Positions 1 through 9,945 of a stretch of DNA of 64,000 bases are shown here, piece after piece. Origin of the DNA: Dendrolimus kikuchii. Its lineage: Eukaryota > Arthropoda > Insecta > Lepidoptera > Lasiocampidae. Made by a program: the position numbers and the translations under genes. The DNA lies in contig CM034406.1 of the NCBI GenBank assembly GCA_019925095.2, forward strand, positions 13,488,388-13,552,387. The letters are read 5' to 3'. Every line of letters starts with the position of its first letter. Positions within the stretch are counted from its first letter, which is position 1. The notes beneath the pieces were generated by a model that saw only the letters and a program-made list of their open reading frames with translations, had not been told where the DNA came from and searched no databases.

Positions 1-222
1 AGAACGTCATAGCGCAAAGGGAAAACTGCGGCGGGAAGTTCCCTCCAGATCATTGTTGTACGCGGAATAAATGTTCTAGAGAAACGTTGCGTAGTTGAGC
101 GTGGGAGCTCAAGGAAATGGTGCTGAATACCCCGTCGCCGGCGAGCGGTGCGCTTGTAAAATTGAGACGTTGTCACTAGATCAAACAATTCCTCGGAACA
201 ATCCCCGTTATACAGGCCATTA
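1..222 (-). mobile_element. LINE fragment (RT C-terminus), minus strand
   Basis: Reverse complement of the sequence near 8345-8565, with ggagctcccacgctcaacta and gttctagagaaacg in common. On the minus strand it encodes the WRELP..FPLRYDM type of RT C-terminus. It is cut by the window edge. Confidence 0.7.
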
Positions 223-985
223 CTGACATGGGTAATTTATTTCAAAAATCTAATGATAGGTACCACTACTTTAGTTTTCATCAGAACCGGTCCCGAGAAT
301 GGTTTTAGTGTTTTTTCGCTATTTCGTATACTTTAAGATTTGACCCTAAAGGCCCACTTGAAAAATTCACCTTGTAGGGATAGTGATACACTGCCAAAAT
401 AGAATGAAAATAGACCGCGTTACTCTTCACTATTCAGAGACAACCACGTGAGTTTAGGACTTACTAGCTGTGATAATTTCTATATATATTAGGCAAGCTT
501 CAGTAGAACAGTTATAGTTATATCCCAGGTTTTTACTGGTGTCCTGCTGGAAATAAAAAAATAACTGTAATTTTTGTCACCTGTCCAACGTGGGCGAAGT
601 ATTGGGCAAATGCTAGGTACTAATACTATTATTCATCACCGTATGTATAGATATCAACATCCCAAGACACTATAATTGGCTCTTTCATAGACAAGGAAAA
701 ACTGTGTTGAATTTTTTTGTACTTGGCATCATTTTTATTGAGCGCCAAGACTAGTAAATTATTGTTCGCGATCGAATAAAAGTTAAACAAAATAACTACA
801 TCTTTGGATTAGGTCCGGTAGTGTAGCGACAGCAAATGGTGTTACAAATAATATGTTATTTTATTAATTGGCAGTGAAACATACACTTTATACATTTACA
901 AGCTAAGCAACGCATTCGCGTTATTTAAAAATCACGTGGGTTAAAAATCCTGGCCGGGAAACATGCATCGAGAAGGAATACTAAT
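222..985. other. AT-rich stretch without recognised gene
   Basis: Non-coding on all frames at useful length. A short motif at about 330-380 (ggccctgaaggcctacttgaa-like) also occurs near 51150-51190 on the same strand, so at least part is repeat. Confidence 0.5.
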
Positions 986-989
986 TTAT

Positions 990-1262
990 CCGATCGGGCG
1001 GCCTGTCGTATGAGGTGACAGAACCAGCCACAGCCAGGTGGTAGGGCCTTTGCCCGTCTGGATGTCTACGACTCCTGGTCTAGGGTCTGCTATCATAAAA
1101 ACAAACTTTGAGTAGTGTTCCGGCATCACTGGCCAGGTTTCAGACCCCCGTTGAAGGCCAGCAGCACATTGGTAGCACCTTCAGTGTTGCAAATATCCAT
1201 AGGCGACGGTAATGATTGTTCATCAAATGGGCCGTCAGCCTGCCTGCTGTTCTCCAGCATAA
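990..1262 (+). mobile_element. SINE A copy (LINE-tailed SINE), diverged
   Basis: Runs from gggcggcctgtcg through ccacagccaggtggtaggg, gtgttccggcatcac, ggcgacggtaatg and gggccgtcagcctgcctgctg. The head (tgcaggaacggag) and poly(A) tail are lost or degraded. Confidence 0.8.
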
Positions 1263-1299
1263 GTTTAGAATTCTATTACCAATATCGTTTACAATTATC

Positions 1300-1400
1300 A
1301 CGCGCTGACCGTGCAGAAAACCATGGTTATGATACCTGCAAATCGCGGTAATCGATGCGTGAAACCGAGCCCAGTAGTGGGACGTTTATGAGCTGATAAT
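1300..1400 (+). mobile_element. SINE B fragment (internally deleted)
   Basis: Contains the family runs cgcggtaatcgatgcgtgaaac and gagcccagtagtgggacgtttatgagct. The tRNA-like head and the middle are missing. Confidence 0.65.
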
Positions 1401-1434
1401 GTTAAAGTAGGTGGGCTAACACCTGATCCCATGG

Positions 1435-1765
1435 ACTTCCCCCCCCCCCTCCCTGTTGGTGAAGAGGGTACCCTTTCCTGGGGGTGCCCTAAGTGAGAGC
1501 CAAGCGTAGGGGTGCCACAGATGTAATGCCTATAGTTCAGTTCCTATGGCACCCCATAAAAGCACATAGGAGAGGGGTGCAGGTTAGGGTTAGTGGGTAG
1601 TCTGAAGGCCGACCATCCACCCGTCCCTCCAATCGGAGGCTATGGTGGGCATCCGGCCAATCAGGAGTCTCACACATCCCTCGGTGTAAAGCCTTCCCTC
1701 CAGGCCCGCGGATGGTGTCCCAAGAAAAGACATTTCCCCTGAGTCATCAAAAAGAAAAGGTGAGC
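1435..1765 (+). repeat. GC-rich retroposon-like fragment with A-rich tail
   Basis: A C10 run, then GC-rich non-coding sequence ending in agacatttcccctgag and caaaaagaaaagg. The end resembles that of the TSD-bounded insertion 3513-3835 (gcatttcccccgcc, aaaaaagaaaa). Probably the 3' end of an R1-like or similar LINE, by inference. Confidence 0.4.
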
Positions 1766-2036
1766 CAAAACCTGGAGCACTACGCTACAGTGTGAATAAT
1801 TGATTCATCTTCAGTGATTGCTTGATATTTGAAACGATGTTGGTTCATTAGACCAACAATCGAGTGGACGACAATATGTTATAATAAATTGAAAAATTAT
1901 TTACAATATAAAAATATCATAATAGAAATAATTTTAGTCATCGTTTGAAGAACAATAATAAATACACTATTTGACTCTTTTTACTTCTATAAAATAGCCG
2001 CTACTACCGCTTTAATAAGAAAAAGTGTATTCTGCA

Positions 2037-2173
2037 TGGCGCCAGTGATATTTAATAAAGTACCCAGATCTATTAGGGATGACAACATAGATCTGTTTAA
2101 AGAGAGGCTACAAAAGATATTATTCGAAAAATGCTATCACGACGTTAACATTTTTCTTGATGACCAATTCTAA
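2037..2173 (+). mobile_element. LINE RT C-terminal fragment
   Basis: Reads IFNKVPRSIRDDNIDLFKER and EKCYHDVNIFLDDQF then stop, the typical C-terminus of a Jockey/CR1-type reverse transcriptase. Only the last 45 codons or so remain; AT-rich 3' sequence follows to about 2330. Confidence 0.65.
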
Positions 2174-2744
2174 ATTAAATTTGACAATACATAATATATA
2201 CTTTGACAAACTTTATTATTCTAATATTTCATTTTTACATTTTTCGCATTGGAATAACTTTGCACTTGACATATTATCTATAATTACTGTATAATTCTAG
2301 AAAAAAAGTAAAATTAATGTCTGTGGATTGAGTGGATTACAGTCAGTTTATGCTAATTAGTTGGTTTTCCACTTTTAGTTACTATTTGCATACCTGAAAG
2401 GGCAAAAACATGTGAAACATAAAATAACATATTGTCATCTAATGTTTTTACTAACCATGTTTTTCAGCAAATAAATGATTCGATTTGTATTTAAAATATT
2501 ATATTATGTAAAATACTAATAATAATAATAAAATACTAATGTAAAAAACTAATACAGGAATCTGATTTTGTGACATAGAAATCCTAATTATTGTAATAAT
2601 TATTATTTTAAATTTTATATTAATTTGTACTTAGACATTAGTAGATTTAAATTCAATTATTTTGTAAGCTACGTATGTGGTAGGATACACACATACATAC
2701 ATAACTTCCAAAGATTTTCGTAATAACCCGGTATAAGTAATATT

Positions 2745-2875
2745 ATTAAACATACATACATACATAACTTCACGCCAGTTCCCTTGCGGGGTAGGCACGA
2801 ACAACAGAGCGCCATTTAGGCTTATTCTTACACACCTCACTTGCTTCTTTGACATTCATAACTCTTGTCATGCAC
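2745..2875 (-). mobile_element. RTE-type LINE 3' end with TATG tail (minus)
   Basis: Reverse copy of the family end: [22 protein letters not shown] C-terminus, then gggaactggcgtgaagttatg and (TATG)n. Together with 2978-3318 it forms an inverted pair. Confidence 0.75.
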
Positions 2876-2904
2876 GCTCGTCTGTTCTTAAGGCTCCTGA
2901 CACT

Positions 2905-2939
2905 GGTATCACTGTATCCTGGCAGGATACAGTGATACC
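2905..2939. repeat. perfect 17-bp-arm palindrome
   Basis: ggtatcactgtatcctg, one base, then its exact reverse complement. It lies between the two inverted RTE ends. Confidence 0.9.
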
Positions 2940-2977
2940 TAAATTGTTACAATTATGGACATCATATTGAAACCTTC

Positions 2978-3318
2978 AGAGAGTTGGTCTGAAAGAGAGT
3001 GTCGGGGTGAAGGTAAGGAAAAGAATGCTCCGGTGGTTCGGGCATGTGGAAAGAATGATTAAACAGATATACAATGCAAAAGGGGATGGATGCAGAAGTC
3101 GTGGAAGGCCACGACACACCTTCCATGATCAAATTGATCGTGTACTAGTAGTAGGTGATTGATGTCAGGAGCCTTAAGAACAGACGAGCGTGCATGACAA
3201 GAGTTATGAATGTCAAAGAAGCAAGTGAGGTGTGTAAGAATAAGCCTAAATGGCGCTCTGTTGTTCGTGCCTACCCCGCGAGGGAACTGGCGTGAAGTTA
3301 TGTATGTATGTATATATA
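2978..3318 (+). mobile_element. RTE-type LINE 3' end with TATG tail
   Basis: Encodes [18 protein letters not shown], then [20 protein letters not shown] and [17 protein letters not shown], then stop and a (TATG)n tail. This is the usual C-terminus of RTE-clade ORFs. Broken by stops and 5'-truncated. Confidence 0.8.
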
Positions 3319-3419
3319 TTCAAACCTGTATGTCACAAAATAAATAACTTTGACTTGGACTATGTCACCATAATATTGTAACGTAGAAAATCTATGGAGC
3401 CGCGACTTTTTATAAAATG

Positions 3420-3950
3420 ACTAGCGGCCCGCCCCGGCTTCGCACGGGTATCTAAAAAAAACTTTTTTTTATAGCCTATGTCAACCGAGGATAGTGTAGC
3501 TTGCCAACAGTGCTCCAGCATCTAGGGCGCGGAGGAGTCTTCACCCCTATTGACGAAGTGAGTTTGCCCTGATTCCCGGAGCACTCCCAAGCACTGATGC
3601 GCTAGGATCAGCCTGGGCGTAACTACGTTCTAAGTCTCACGCTTTTTCTACCATGAGCGCGGGGCACATGGGAGGAGGATAATTTTAGTGGAGTATTCAT
3701 TTTTTGAGGCTCCACACAAGCCGGCGATTTGACTCTGGTGCCCATTCGTGGTCTTACCTCTCGTCGCTTTGGTCTAATCCCTAGTAATGGACCCGGTAGT
3801 GTGCGAAATGCATTTCCCCCGCCTTAAAAAAGAAAAGCTTGCCAACAGTGAAAGAATTTTTCAAATCGGTTGACTAGTTACGGAGCCTATTCAATGCAAA
3901 CAAACAATCAAATCTTATCTCTTTATAATATTAGTATAGATAAAAAGTGT
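3420..3950 (+). repeat. interspersed repeat interrupted by a second insertion
   Basis: Host repeat starts tagcggcccgccccggcttc and resumes after 3850 with gaaagaatttttcaaatcgg, ending tttataatattagtatagat. Related pieces lie at 10430-10630, 33340-33505 and 51215-51420. The interruption is 3513-3835. Confidence 0.7.
3513..3835 (+). mobile_element. 323-bp retroposon nested in the repeat, with 15-bp target duplication
   Basis: Flanked on both sides by agcttgccaacagtg (3498-3512 and 3836-3850), and it ends in an A-rich tail (ttaaaaaagaaa). These are the marks of target-primed insertion. The body is GC-rich and non-coding; the 3' end resembles 1435-1765. Confidence 0.85.
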
Positions 3951-5067
3951 TTCGGTTGAATTAACTATCATCTACTCTATTATGCTGAGCTTGACTCAAT
4001 TTTAAGGATAAATTAGTTATGTTTTAATTTTACTTTTCCAAGTTACTGCATGGATATTTGCTTGTATATGTTTTTATGTTTGTTCTTTCTACACAACGTT
4101 GGCTAAACAACCAAAAAATAACGTGTACCGGAAAAACCACCAATCTTGATAATTATTTTCGTTGAATATCTTTTTTTGGGTTTTACCATCTTGATTTAAT
4201 TCAAAATTTGCCATTTGATACTTTAGTAGGTCTCTCTCAACCCCTTCGGGTTGAACATGTTTTTAATGACTTCAGAAGAAAGACTTGGATGAAAAATTCA
4301 ATAGGTTCGATTTGGGAAACATACAATAATTAATATTTGATAACACAATAATTATTTTTCAAATAATTTATTGTAACTCCATACGCTTGTATACGCTGAA
4401 AAATATTTTTTTAATCTTAATCGTGTGTATGACTGAAAAACATGATTTTTATCACGATGACAAACTTATGTCGGCTCCGTTTTTGCCACTTGGTTATGCA
4501 AACCTAAAAAGGGTTTTTTTTCAATTTCTTAGCTAGAACCGGATCCAATTCCTGTTTTAATTACGAAGATCATTTTAGTCATATTAATGAGCCGGACATT
4601 TGGAAGGTTCGAAAGGATTTGGCATCTCTCTACGTAGTCTACCGTATTGACAATGAACGGCGAGTAAGCCCTAGTAAGTGTGCGTATGCGTATACCGAAC
4701 ATCGCCATTGCATCTCCGCCAACCTGTGGAGACTAGGCGCGACCTCCTCACTACTGCGCAGCCGCTGCGATACCGACGCCTTTTCGATGTCAAGCAGGCG
4801 TCAACGCTGGGGCGGCGGTATGGAAGGACGGACAATGGTTGCATACACACAGTATAGCAGCGCGGTGGCAGCGTGGCAGCAACTTTTCGGCGTTGCCATC
4901 TATACGACCGCCAACACTGCGCTGCGATGCGCCACAGGATAGATTATACGTCAAAATTAAATCAACTGAAAAACTTTTTATCATTCTACAAAGCGTTACA
5001 GCCTGCTAGATTTTTTACGAGCACCCAAACTTATGTCGTCCTAATTTTATCAAGTCTGATAGCGTAT
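3950..5067. other. spacer with a GC-rich patch
   Basis: 3950-4600 is AT-rich with no recognised content. 4619-4942 is open for 107 codons and GC-rich, with an open frame on the other strand too, but it matches no family I know and starts from TTG. Probably TE-derived. Confidence 0.4.
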
Positions 5068-5258
5068 TTACAATTAGTACCACCGTGTTAACAACAGTGA
5101 AGGAAAACATCGTGATGAAACCTGCACATCGAGATAACCGATGTGTGAAACCTGCCAAGCCGCCTTGGAGAAGCATTGCGGGTATACTGTCCGTTCCCCT
5201 AAAGCGGGAGACTCGAGGTTAGCAATGGGACGTTTATGCGCTGTTATTATATCATATC
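5068..5258 (+). mobile_element. SINE B copy, head truncated
   Basis: Matches 35745-35935 (aacatcgtgatgaaacctg, cgagataaccgatgtgtgaa, gtatactgtccgttcccct, gggacgtttatgcgctgtta). The tRNA-like head is missing; the tail is ttattat. Confidence 0.8.
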
Positions 5259-5339
5259 GGGCCTATTATTTTGTATCTAGTATAAAATCTATAATTACAA
5301 TATATTTAATTAAAAAATTCGTACTTTATTCTTTTCACC

Positions 5340-5440
5340 TTAAAGAAATCTCAAAAACAACTGGGTATTTCCATAACGGTTTCTCCGTTCTTACTCATGC
5401 AGTTAGACTGGCATTTTGAGAAAGTTGTTTGAGGATGGAT
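5340..5440 (+). repeat. block repeated at 38019-38120
   Basis: Shares gggtatttccataacgg (c/t), tttctccgtt and ttttgagaaagttgtttg with the later copy in the same orientation. Both copies lie upstream of an exon 2. Confidence 0.65.
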
Positions 5441-5605
5441 AACAAATCACAAACACGGTTAAATATTTTGACGTGTATATACATCTCGTGTACTTTAGCG
5501 TTGCGGTCAAACTTCGATCTTGAAAGTCAGCGTTTTTATTCTTTATTTATTTGCGATTTTTATCACAGTAACATTTCACGCCTCATCATCTCCTAAACGT
5601 ACATA

Positions 5606-5660
5606 CAACTCATTATTTGAGTGTAAAAATAAATTATTTTTACACTCAAATCATGAGTTG
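5606..5660. repeat. 55-bp hairpin, 27-bp arms with one mismatch
   Basis: Arms 5606-5632 and 5634-5660 (caactcatTatttgagtgta.. against caactcatGatttgagtgta..). It lies inside a short open frame (5520-5699) that starts at TTG and encodes a signal-peptide-like hydrophobic stretch; that frame is not supported as a gene. Confidence 0.9.
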
Positions 5661-5810
5661 GATATATCTTACTACCCATTATTTTGTGTTAATACTGGTT
5701 AAAATTTTAAATAAATTCCACACAAGTAAATTTTAAATACTCTTGAGGAAAACAGGGGAAAATGTTTGGTTATTTGTTACAACACTGTACCTTTTTATGC
5801 ATATTAATCG

Positions 5811-5960
5811 ATGGCAAAGTGGAAGTAAGGAGAGCGAAAGGAAGGCCCAGGCAAGGATTCGTGGATCAAATTAAAGAAAAAGTGGGTGTTGTGTAGTATA
5901 AATAAGTAAACCAGGTGATTGGGGTGGCCCATAGTAGAGAAGATTGATGGAAGCTCTACT
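5811..5960 (+). mobile_element. RTE-type LINE C-terminal fragment
   Basis: Reads GKVEVRRAKGRPRQGFVDQI then KEKVGVV, and HSRED, the conserved GRPRxxFxDQI region of RTE C-termini, broken by stops. Confidence 0.6.
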
Positions 5961-5976
5961 GAAAATACCACAGCTG

Positions 5977-6214
5977 TCTTTTTTTTTTATTGCAAGAGTG
6001 CAGCAGACAGGCAAACGATCTGGTAGACTGGAATCTGGTCACTAATGCCGGAACACAACTCAAGGTTTTTATGGCGGCATACTCTAGACCAGGGGTGGTA
6101 GCCATCCAGTCAGGCAAATACCCTACCACCTGGCTGTGGGTTGTTTTGTCGCCTCTTACGACAGGCCGCCCGGCCGCAGGAAATTGTATTCTTTCTGCGA
6201 TCCTGCACGGATAA
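5977..6214 (-). mobile_element. SINE A copy with internal deletion (minus)
   Basis: Reverse orientation: poly(T), then family sequence to cctgcacgga. About 100 bp covering the gttgcaaatgtccatagg region is missing between caggcaaacg and atctggtag. Confidence 0.8.
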
Positions 6215-6367
6215 CTATGTAATGTATAATAGATAGAAGTAATGTTAATTTTCTAACCCATAGTAAGCTGTTAGAAAGGATTGTAAGTTGTACTCGGCAT
6301 CAGTAACTAGGTCAAACGTCAAAAAGATCATTATCATACCTTTTAAAAGATATGTAAAATTAATAAG

Positions 6368-6660
6368 ATATCGTTTTTTTTTATAACAACTCTACGGACT
6401 CGAGTTCCGTACCCTTTTTTACAACTTAATTTAGAAAAAAAAAATAGAATTTATACACGCTTATTTGTTATTGTGTGTGACATTAATTATTGAATGATGT
6501 TTGTGTTGTGGTGTACCTTACGAATAACTTATTATATTAATTTATTCTAATTTTAATACTAAATTTATACTAATGTAGAGTGTATTTGTTACATGCTGGT
6601 GTTGTGAGGAGGTGCATGTGCAGTGTGTGCCTTATGTCTATACCTATATATATTAACCGT
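6368..6660 (-). mobile_element. short non-LTR element T (minus)
   Basis: Contains caactctacggactcgagttc, cacgcttattt, gtgtgacattaat, cttacgaataacttattata and acatgctggtgttgtgagg, as in 31878-32330 and (opposite strand, shorter) 55921-56100. All three share the gagttgtta-plus-AT tail end and differ at the other end, so the tail marks the 3' end. Confidence 0.7.
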
Positions 6661-6744
6661 TAGATAATGTTTTAGTGCTCACCAAATAAACAATTACAAA
6701 AATGCACAATTTAAATACTGTCTTGGTAAAAATAATAGGTAGTC

Positions 6745-6786
6745 TTAACGCTTAGAGCAATCTCTTCCAGGCAACTTAAGTTATGG
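6745..6786 (-). repeat. LINE tail stem-loop fragment (minus)
   Basis: Reverse complement gives gttgcctggaagagattgct then ctaagcg, the same tail as 22497-22545. Confidence 0.55.
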
Positions 6787-7034
6787 CGGCTTTCTATACC
6801 TTACTATTTCATTCACTTGCCTTATCATCGATTCATTTTCACATTACTTGTATGGAATTTATATCAAATTTTAACCGATAGTAAGGCAAATTAACGGTCG
6901 GTAAGATACCGGAACCGGTCATAAATGAACCGATAAGTAATATTAATAGTACTGAAAATTATGAAGACGTTTCGAATTACCCGAGATTTCATGTGCTTTT
7001 AACAATTTCGAGCGATGTATTCTGGTGTAAGTTT

Positions 7035-7196
7035 ACTTTGACAGCGATGGAAAACATCGTGATGAAACCTGAACGTCGAGATAACCGAAGTGTCAAACCC
7101 GTCAAGCCGCCTTGGACAAGCGTGGCAGGCATACTGTCCGTTCCCCTAAATAGTGGGAGGCCCGATTTTTAGCAGTGGGACGTTAATGGCCTTATA
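7035..7196 (+). mobile_element. SINE B copy, head truncated
   Basis: Contains gaaaacatcgtgatgaaacc, cgtcgagataaccga, ggcatactgtccgttcccct and gcagtgggacgttaatgg. The tail is short. Confidence 0.75.
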
Positions 7197-7444
7197 TTGC
7201 ATGTAATAACAGCATCACGATGTTTTCCTTTACCGTTGTTAGCACGTGGTAATTGTATGAATATGCACATTAGAATACTGTACAGTAGTATGGCGACTCC
7301 ATTACGCAACACACTCTTTGAGGCTAGAGAGAATACAGAAAAGATTTCTTTGGTATCTTGCATCTCGCATAGGAAGGGCGCGAAGATCATTCTCATATAA
7401 GGATAGGCTGCTGCATTTTTAAATATTTTCTTTAAACAAACGCA

Positions 7445-7615
7445 GGGATAGTACCGACTAGATGCCTTCGAACACCTATCACGCCTCTGTGTCCGCCTTT
7501 ACGTCGCACGGTTCTTGGCGCCAACTCTCCCATACCTAAACTAATAAACCTTTAAAGTGATATTACTGATGATATACATGCAAATTCATATTACAAATTT
7601 CGTCTAATTATCGCA
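7445..7615 (+). repeat. repeat paired with 41765-41930 (inverted)
   Basis: Shares, on opposite strands, the runs gtccgcctttacgtcg, ataaacc..taaagtgatatta and tgcaaat..atattaaaaatttcgtc-like sequence with 41765-41930. No coding frame recognised. Confidence 0.6.
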
Positions 7616-7737
7616 TCCCACATTGCTAATTAACTTCTCTTTTTTTTTTAATTTCCTTATGTTTGGAACTTAATAGCTATTAAAGCCTTATTCTTTTTCT
7701 TTAAATTAATTATATTATAGTTTATTCAAACTACAAA

Positions 7738-7858
7738 ATTGCATGTAGTGTTTGCCTATAAGTGATTAGTGCATTTGTCATGTCTTTTTTTTATAAAACA
7801 ATGTACATCCTTTGTATTAGTGCAAGTAATTGTTGGTAAACCAAATAAATAAATAAAT
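7738..7858 (+). repeat. LINE-like 3' tail ending in (AAAT)n
   Basis: Matches the minus strand of 41283-41400 (attagtgcaagtaattgttg, then taaaccaaataaataaataa). Tandem AAAT units close the element. Confidence 0.65.
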
Positions 7859-7962
7859 TAGGTTAGAAAATTGCCTAAGTGGTGCGTGCGCTCCGGCCCG
7901 GATCGAACCTGCGCCCTTTGAGTTTGGACCGCATGTACTAGTCATTACACTACCACGACTTA
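7858..7962 (-). mobile_element. SINE B tRNA-like head (minus)
   Basis: The minus strand reads gtcgtggtagtgtaatgact, then gggcgcaggttcgatccggg and gcaccacttaggcaattttc. The B-box-like GGTTCGATCC is intact; the body beyond about 105 bp is absent. It is not a functional tRNA: the acceptor ends do not pair. Confidence 0.75.
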
Positions 7963-8344
7963 CTGTCATTGTATATAATAAGAGAATTAGGCATAATTGA
8001 CTATGCGAAGGAAATTTATTTATACATATTAATATTAATTAAAAATCTAAAATATCCTATAAATAAACCTAACTTAAATTATTAATTATTTAAAGATCGG
8101 TAGTGCTTTTTGAGTGAGTTCTTATATGTAGGCAATGTTTTGGCCTTTGACATAAAGAGGCAGCTCATTCGAAATTTTGACAGTCTGCACTGTAAAGGAT
8201 TAATCATAAAAAAAATGTGTACAGGTATCGAAAACTTTACAAATAAATTTATTATGATCCTTCCTTTATGACTTCAGTAGTCACTTTGTTAAAAATTTTT
8301 GCGTCACACCCGTTTTCTACATACATATAATTATGCTGCAGGCA

Positions 8345-8712
8345 TACATATATTCCTGTATAACGGGTAGTGTTCCGAGGAATTGTTTGATTTGGTAGCT
8401 ATTATAACCGCACCGCTCGCTAGCGACAATATAGTAACCCCCATTTCCTTGAGCTCCCACGCTCAACTACGCAACGTTTCTCTAGAACATTTATTCCGCG
8501 TACAACAATGATCTGGAGGGAACTTCCCGCCGCGGTTTTCCCTTTGCGCTATGACATGGGGTTCTTTAACAAGGGCGTTATAAAATTTCTTAGAGGTCGG
8601 CAACGCGTTGGTTACACCCCTGGTGTTGGAAACGTCTAGAGGCGACGGTAACCACTTTCCATCAGGTGGGCCGTCTGTTTGTTTGCCTGCTTCAGGCTAT
8701 AAAAAAACTATA
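8345..8712 (+). mobile_element. LINE 3' end whose tail is shared with SINE A
   Basis: Encodes an RT C-terminus (WRELPAAVFPLRYDMGFFNK), then ggtcggcaacgcgttgg, tggtgttggaaacgtc, ggcgacggtaaccactttcc and gggccgtctgtttgtttgcctg before an A-rich end. The final 110 bp or so align with the 3' part of SINE A. Confidence 0.75.
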
Positions 8713-9780
8713 TGCTATATAATACACGGTGTAGTGAAATGCCAAGAAATAAAAATAAAGGGTGGCTGGCCATCTTGCATGTGATTGAGGGGTGGAAAAG
8801 TATGCATATTGTTAAGACTCCAGGAAATATGGTGTGTTTGTGATACTAATAAGTTTGCTGTGACTTATAAGCACATGTGAATTTTAAACAAACCTACTAT
8901 AGTTAAATAAAAATCAAGGGAAGCCGTTTGTAAGCGGAAGTCGCCAAAGCGGCTAGCCGATTCGGCTATTTTTTTCTAAACTGTTCGCAGTACTCCCACT
9001 AAGGTTATAGAGTCTAAAAATGTGAAAAGTTGCCGTAAAAGTTAAAAAATTCAAGAAAACCTGAAGTTCAAATGCTCTTAGTTATATAATCACTGGAAAA
9101 CGATAACTAACCCTATGTGATTTTCTGTACCCATGACAACGTGTATACAAAATTTCGTGACGATCTGTAGTAGTATGAAAGCGTAACAAAGAAACATAAT
9201 AATTTTGCAATTTAATATTAATTGATAAAATTTATAATAATATGAAATTCTAAACATGCACTGTGTCTGCACATTGAAGCTATTAAAAAAACAACTGGAA
9301 TAGACTATATAAACGACGGAGAAAACGATGGAATTTTTTTTAGATTTCTTGTCTGTTTGTTCGGGATTCACGTTAAAACTACTGGGCCGATGTCGATGCG
9401 GTTTTCGCTGATCGACAGCAAATTCTTGGACTTAAAATCGCACTACTTTTTATCCTGGGAATCCCGCGGTATTTTTTCTGGGAATGATTTAAAATTGCCA
9501 GATTAAAACCAAATCGATTTTCAATGTGATTTTTTTAATGATCAATAGAAAATTTTAGGTAATAAAATGTGTATTATTTTCTATTCCGGAAATCCCGCGG
9601 GAATTTTCCCAAAAGCAGTTTGTAATTGTCCGGCTGCATAAAAATTAGCTTATTCTAACACAGTTTTCACTAAAACGACAGCTGCATGTCCTAGTATTAT
9701 AATATGAATTTGTGTATTAGTTAGCAGGTAACAAGGTATCAGATTAATTCGTCAATTCTCAAGTTTGATTATTTGTTCAC
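8713..9780. other. intron/spacer with degenerate repeat
   Basis: No gene seen. 9300-9680 has aatcccgcgg..aattttccc and attcacgttaaaactactgg, pieces of a family also at 36000-36300, 48640-48920, 51480-51830 and 58190-58340. Confidence 0.5.
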
Positions 9781-9782
9781 AG

Positions 9783-9945
9783 AATTATATTGGTCGATTG
9801 ACTCCAGTGGGAAAGAATGATCTTAACCAGGATCCAAATTCAGGGGAGCCATTTGTATATAGGCTTGATTTTCCACTGCCATCACCGCTACCAAAATTAA
9901 CGGAACTTAATGTCAATGGAAAAGTTTTATGTTATAATGAACCGG
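9783..9945 (+). CDS. gene 1 exon 2 (gd N-terminal domain, second half)
   Basis: Acceptor ttgttcacAG at 9781-9782, donor GTAAGA after 9945. The exon is 163 nt, enters in phase 0 and leaves in phase 1, identical in length and phase to gene 2 exon 2. It encodes NYIGRLTPVGKNDLNQ.. through VLCYNEP. The homologous exon of gene 2 begins TYLGRLEP. Confidence 0.88.

Noticed and set aside
4619..4942. 107-codon GC-rich frame
   Set aside because: TTG start, open frames also on the other strand, no recognisable domain; composition suggests TE debris.
5520..5702. 60-codon frame with signal-peptide-like start
   Set aside because: It starts from TTG, contains a 55-bp hairpin and has no homologue I recognise; chance is more likely.
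7872..7958. Possible tRNA gene (minus)
   Set aside because: B box present, but the acceptor stem does not pair and the same sequence heads a SINE at 35628.
1..9782. Exon 1 of gene 1
   Set aside because: No sequence resembling SPCPxTFDY or the shared promoter block was found, so it is assumed to lie left of the window.
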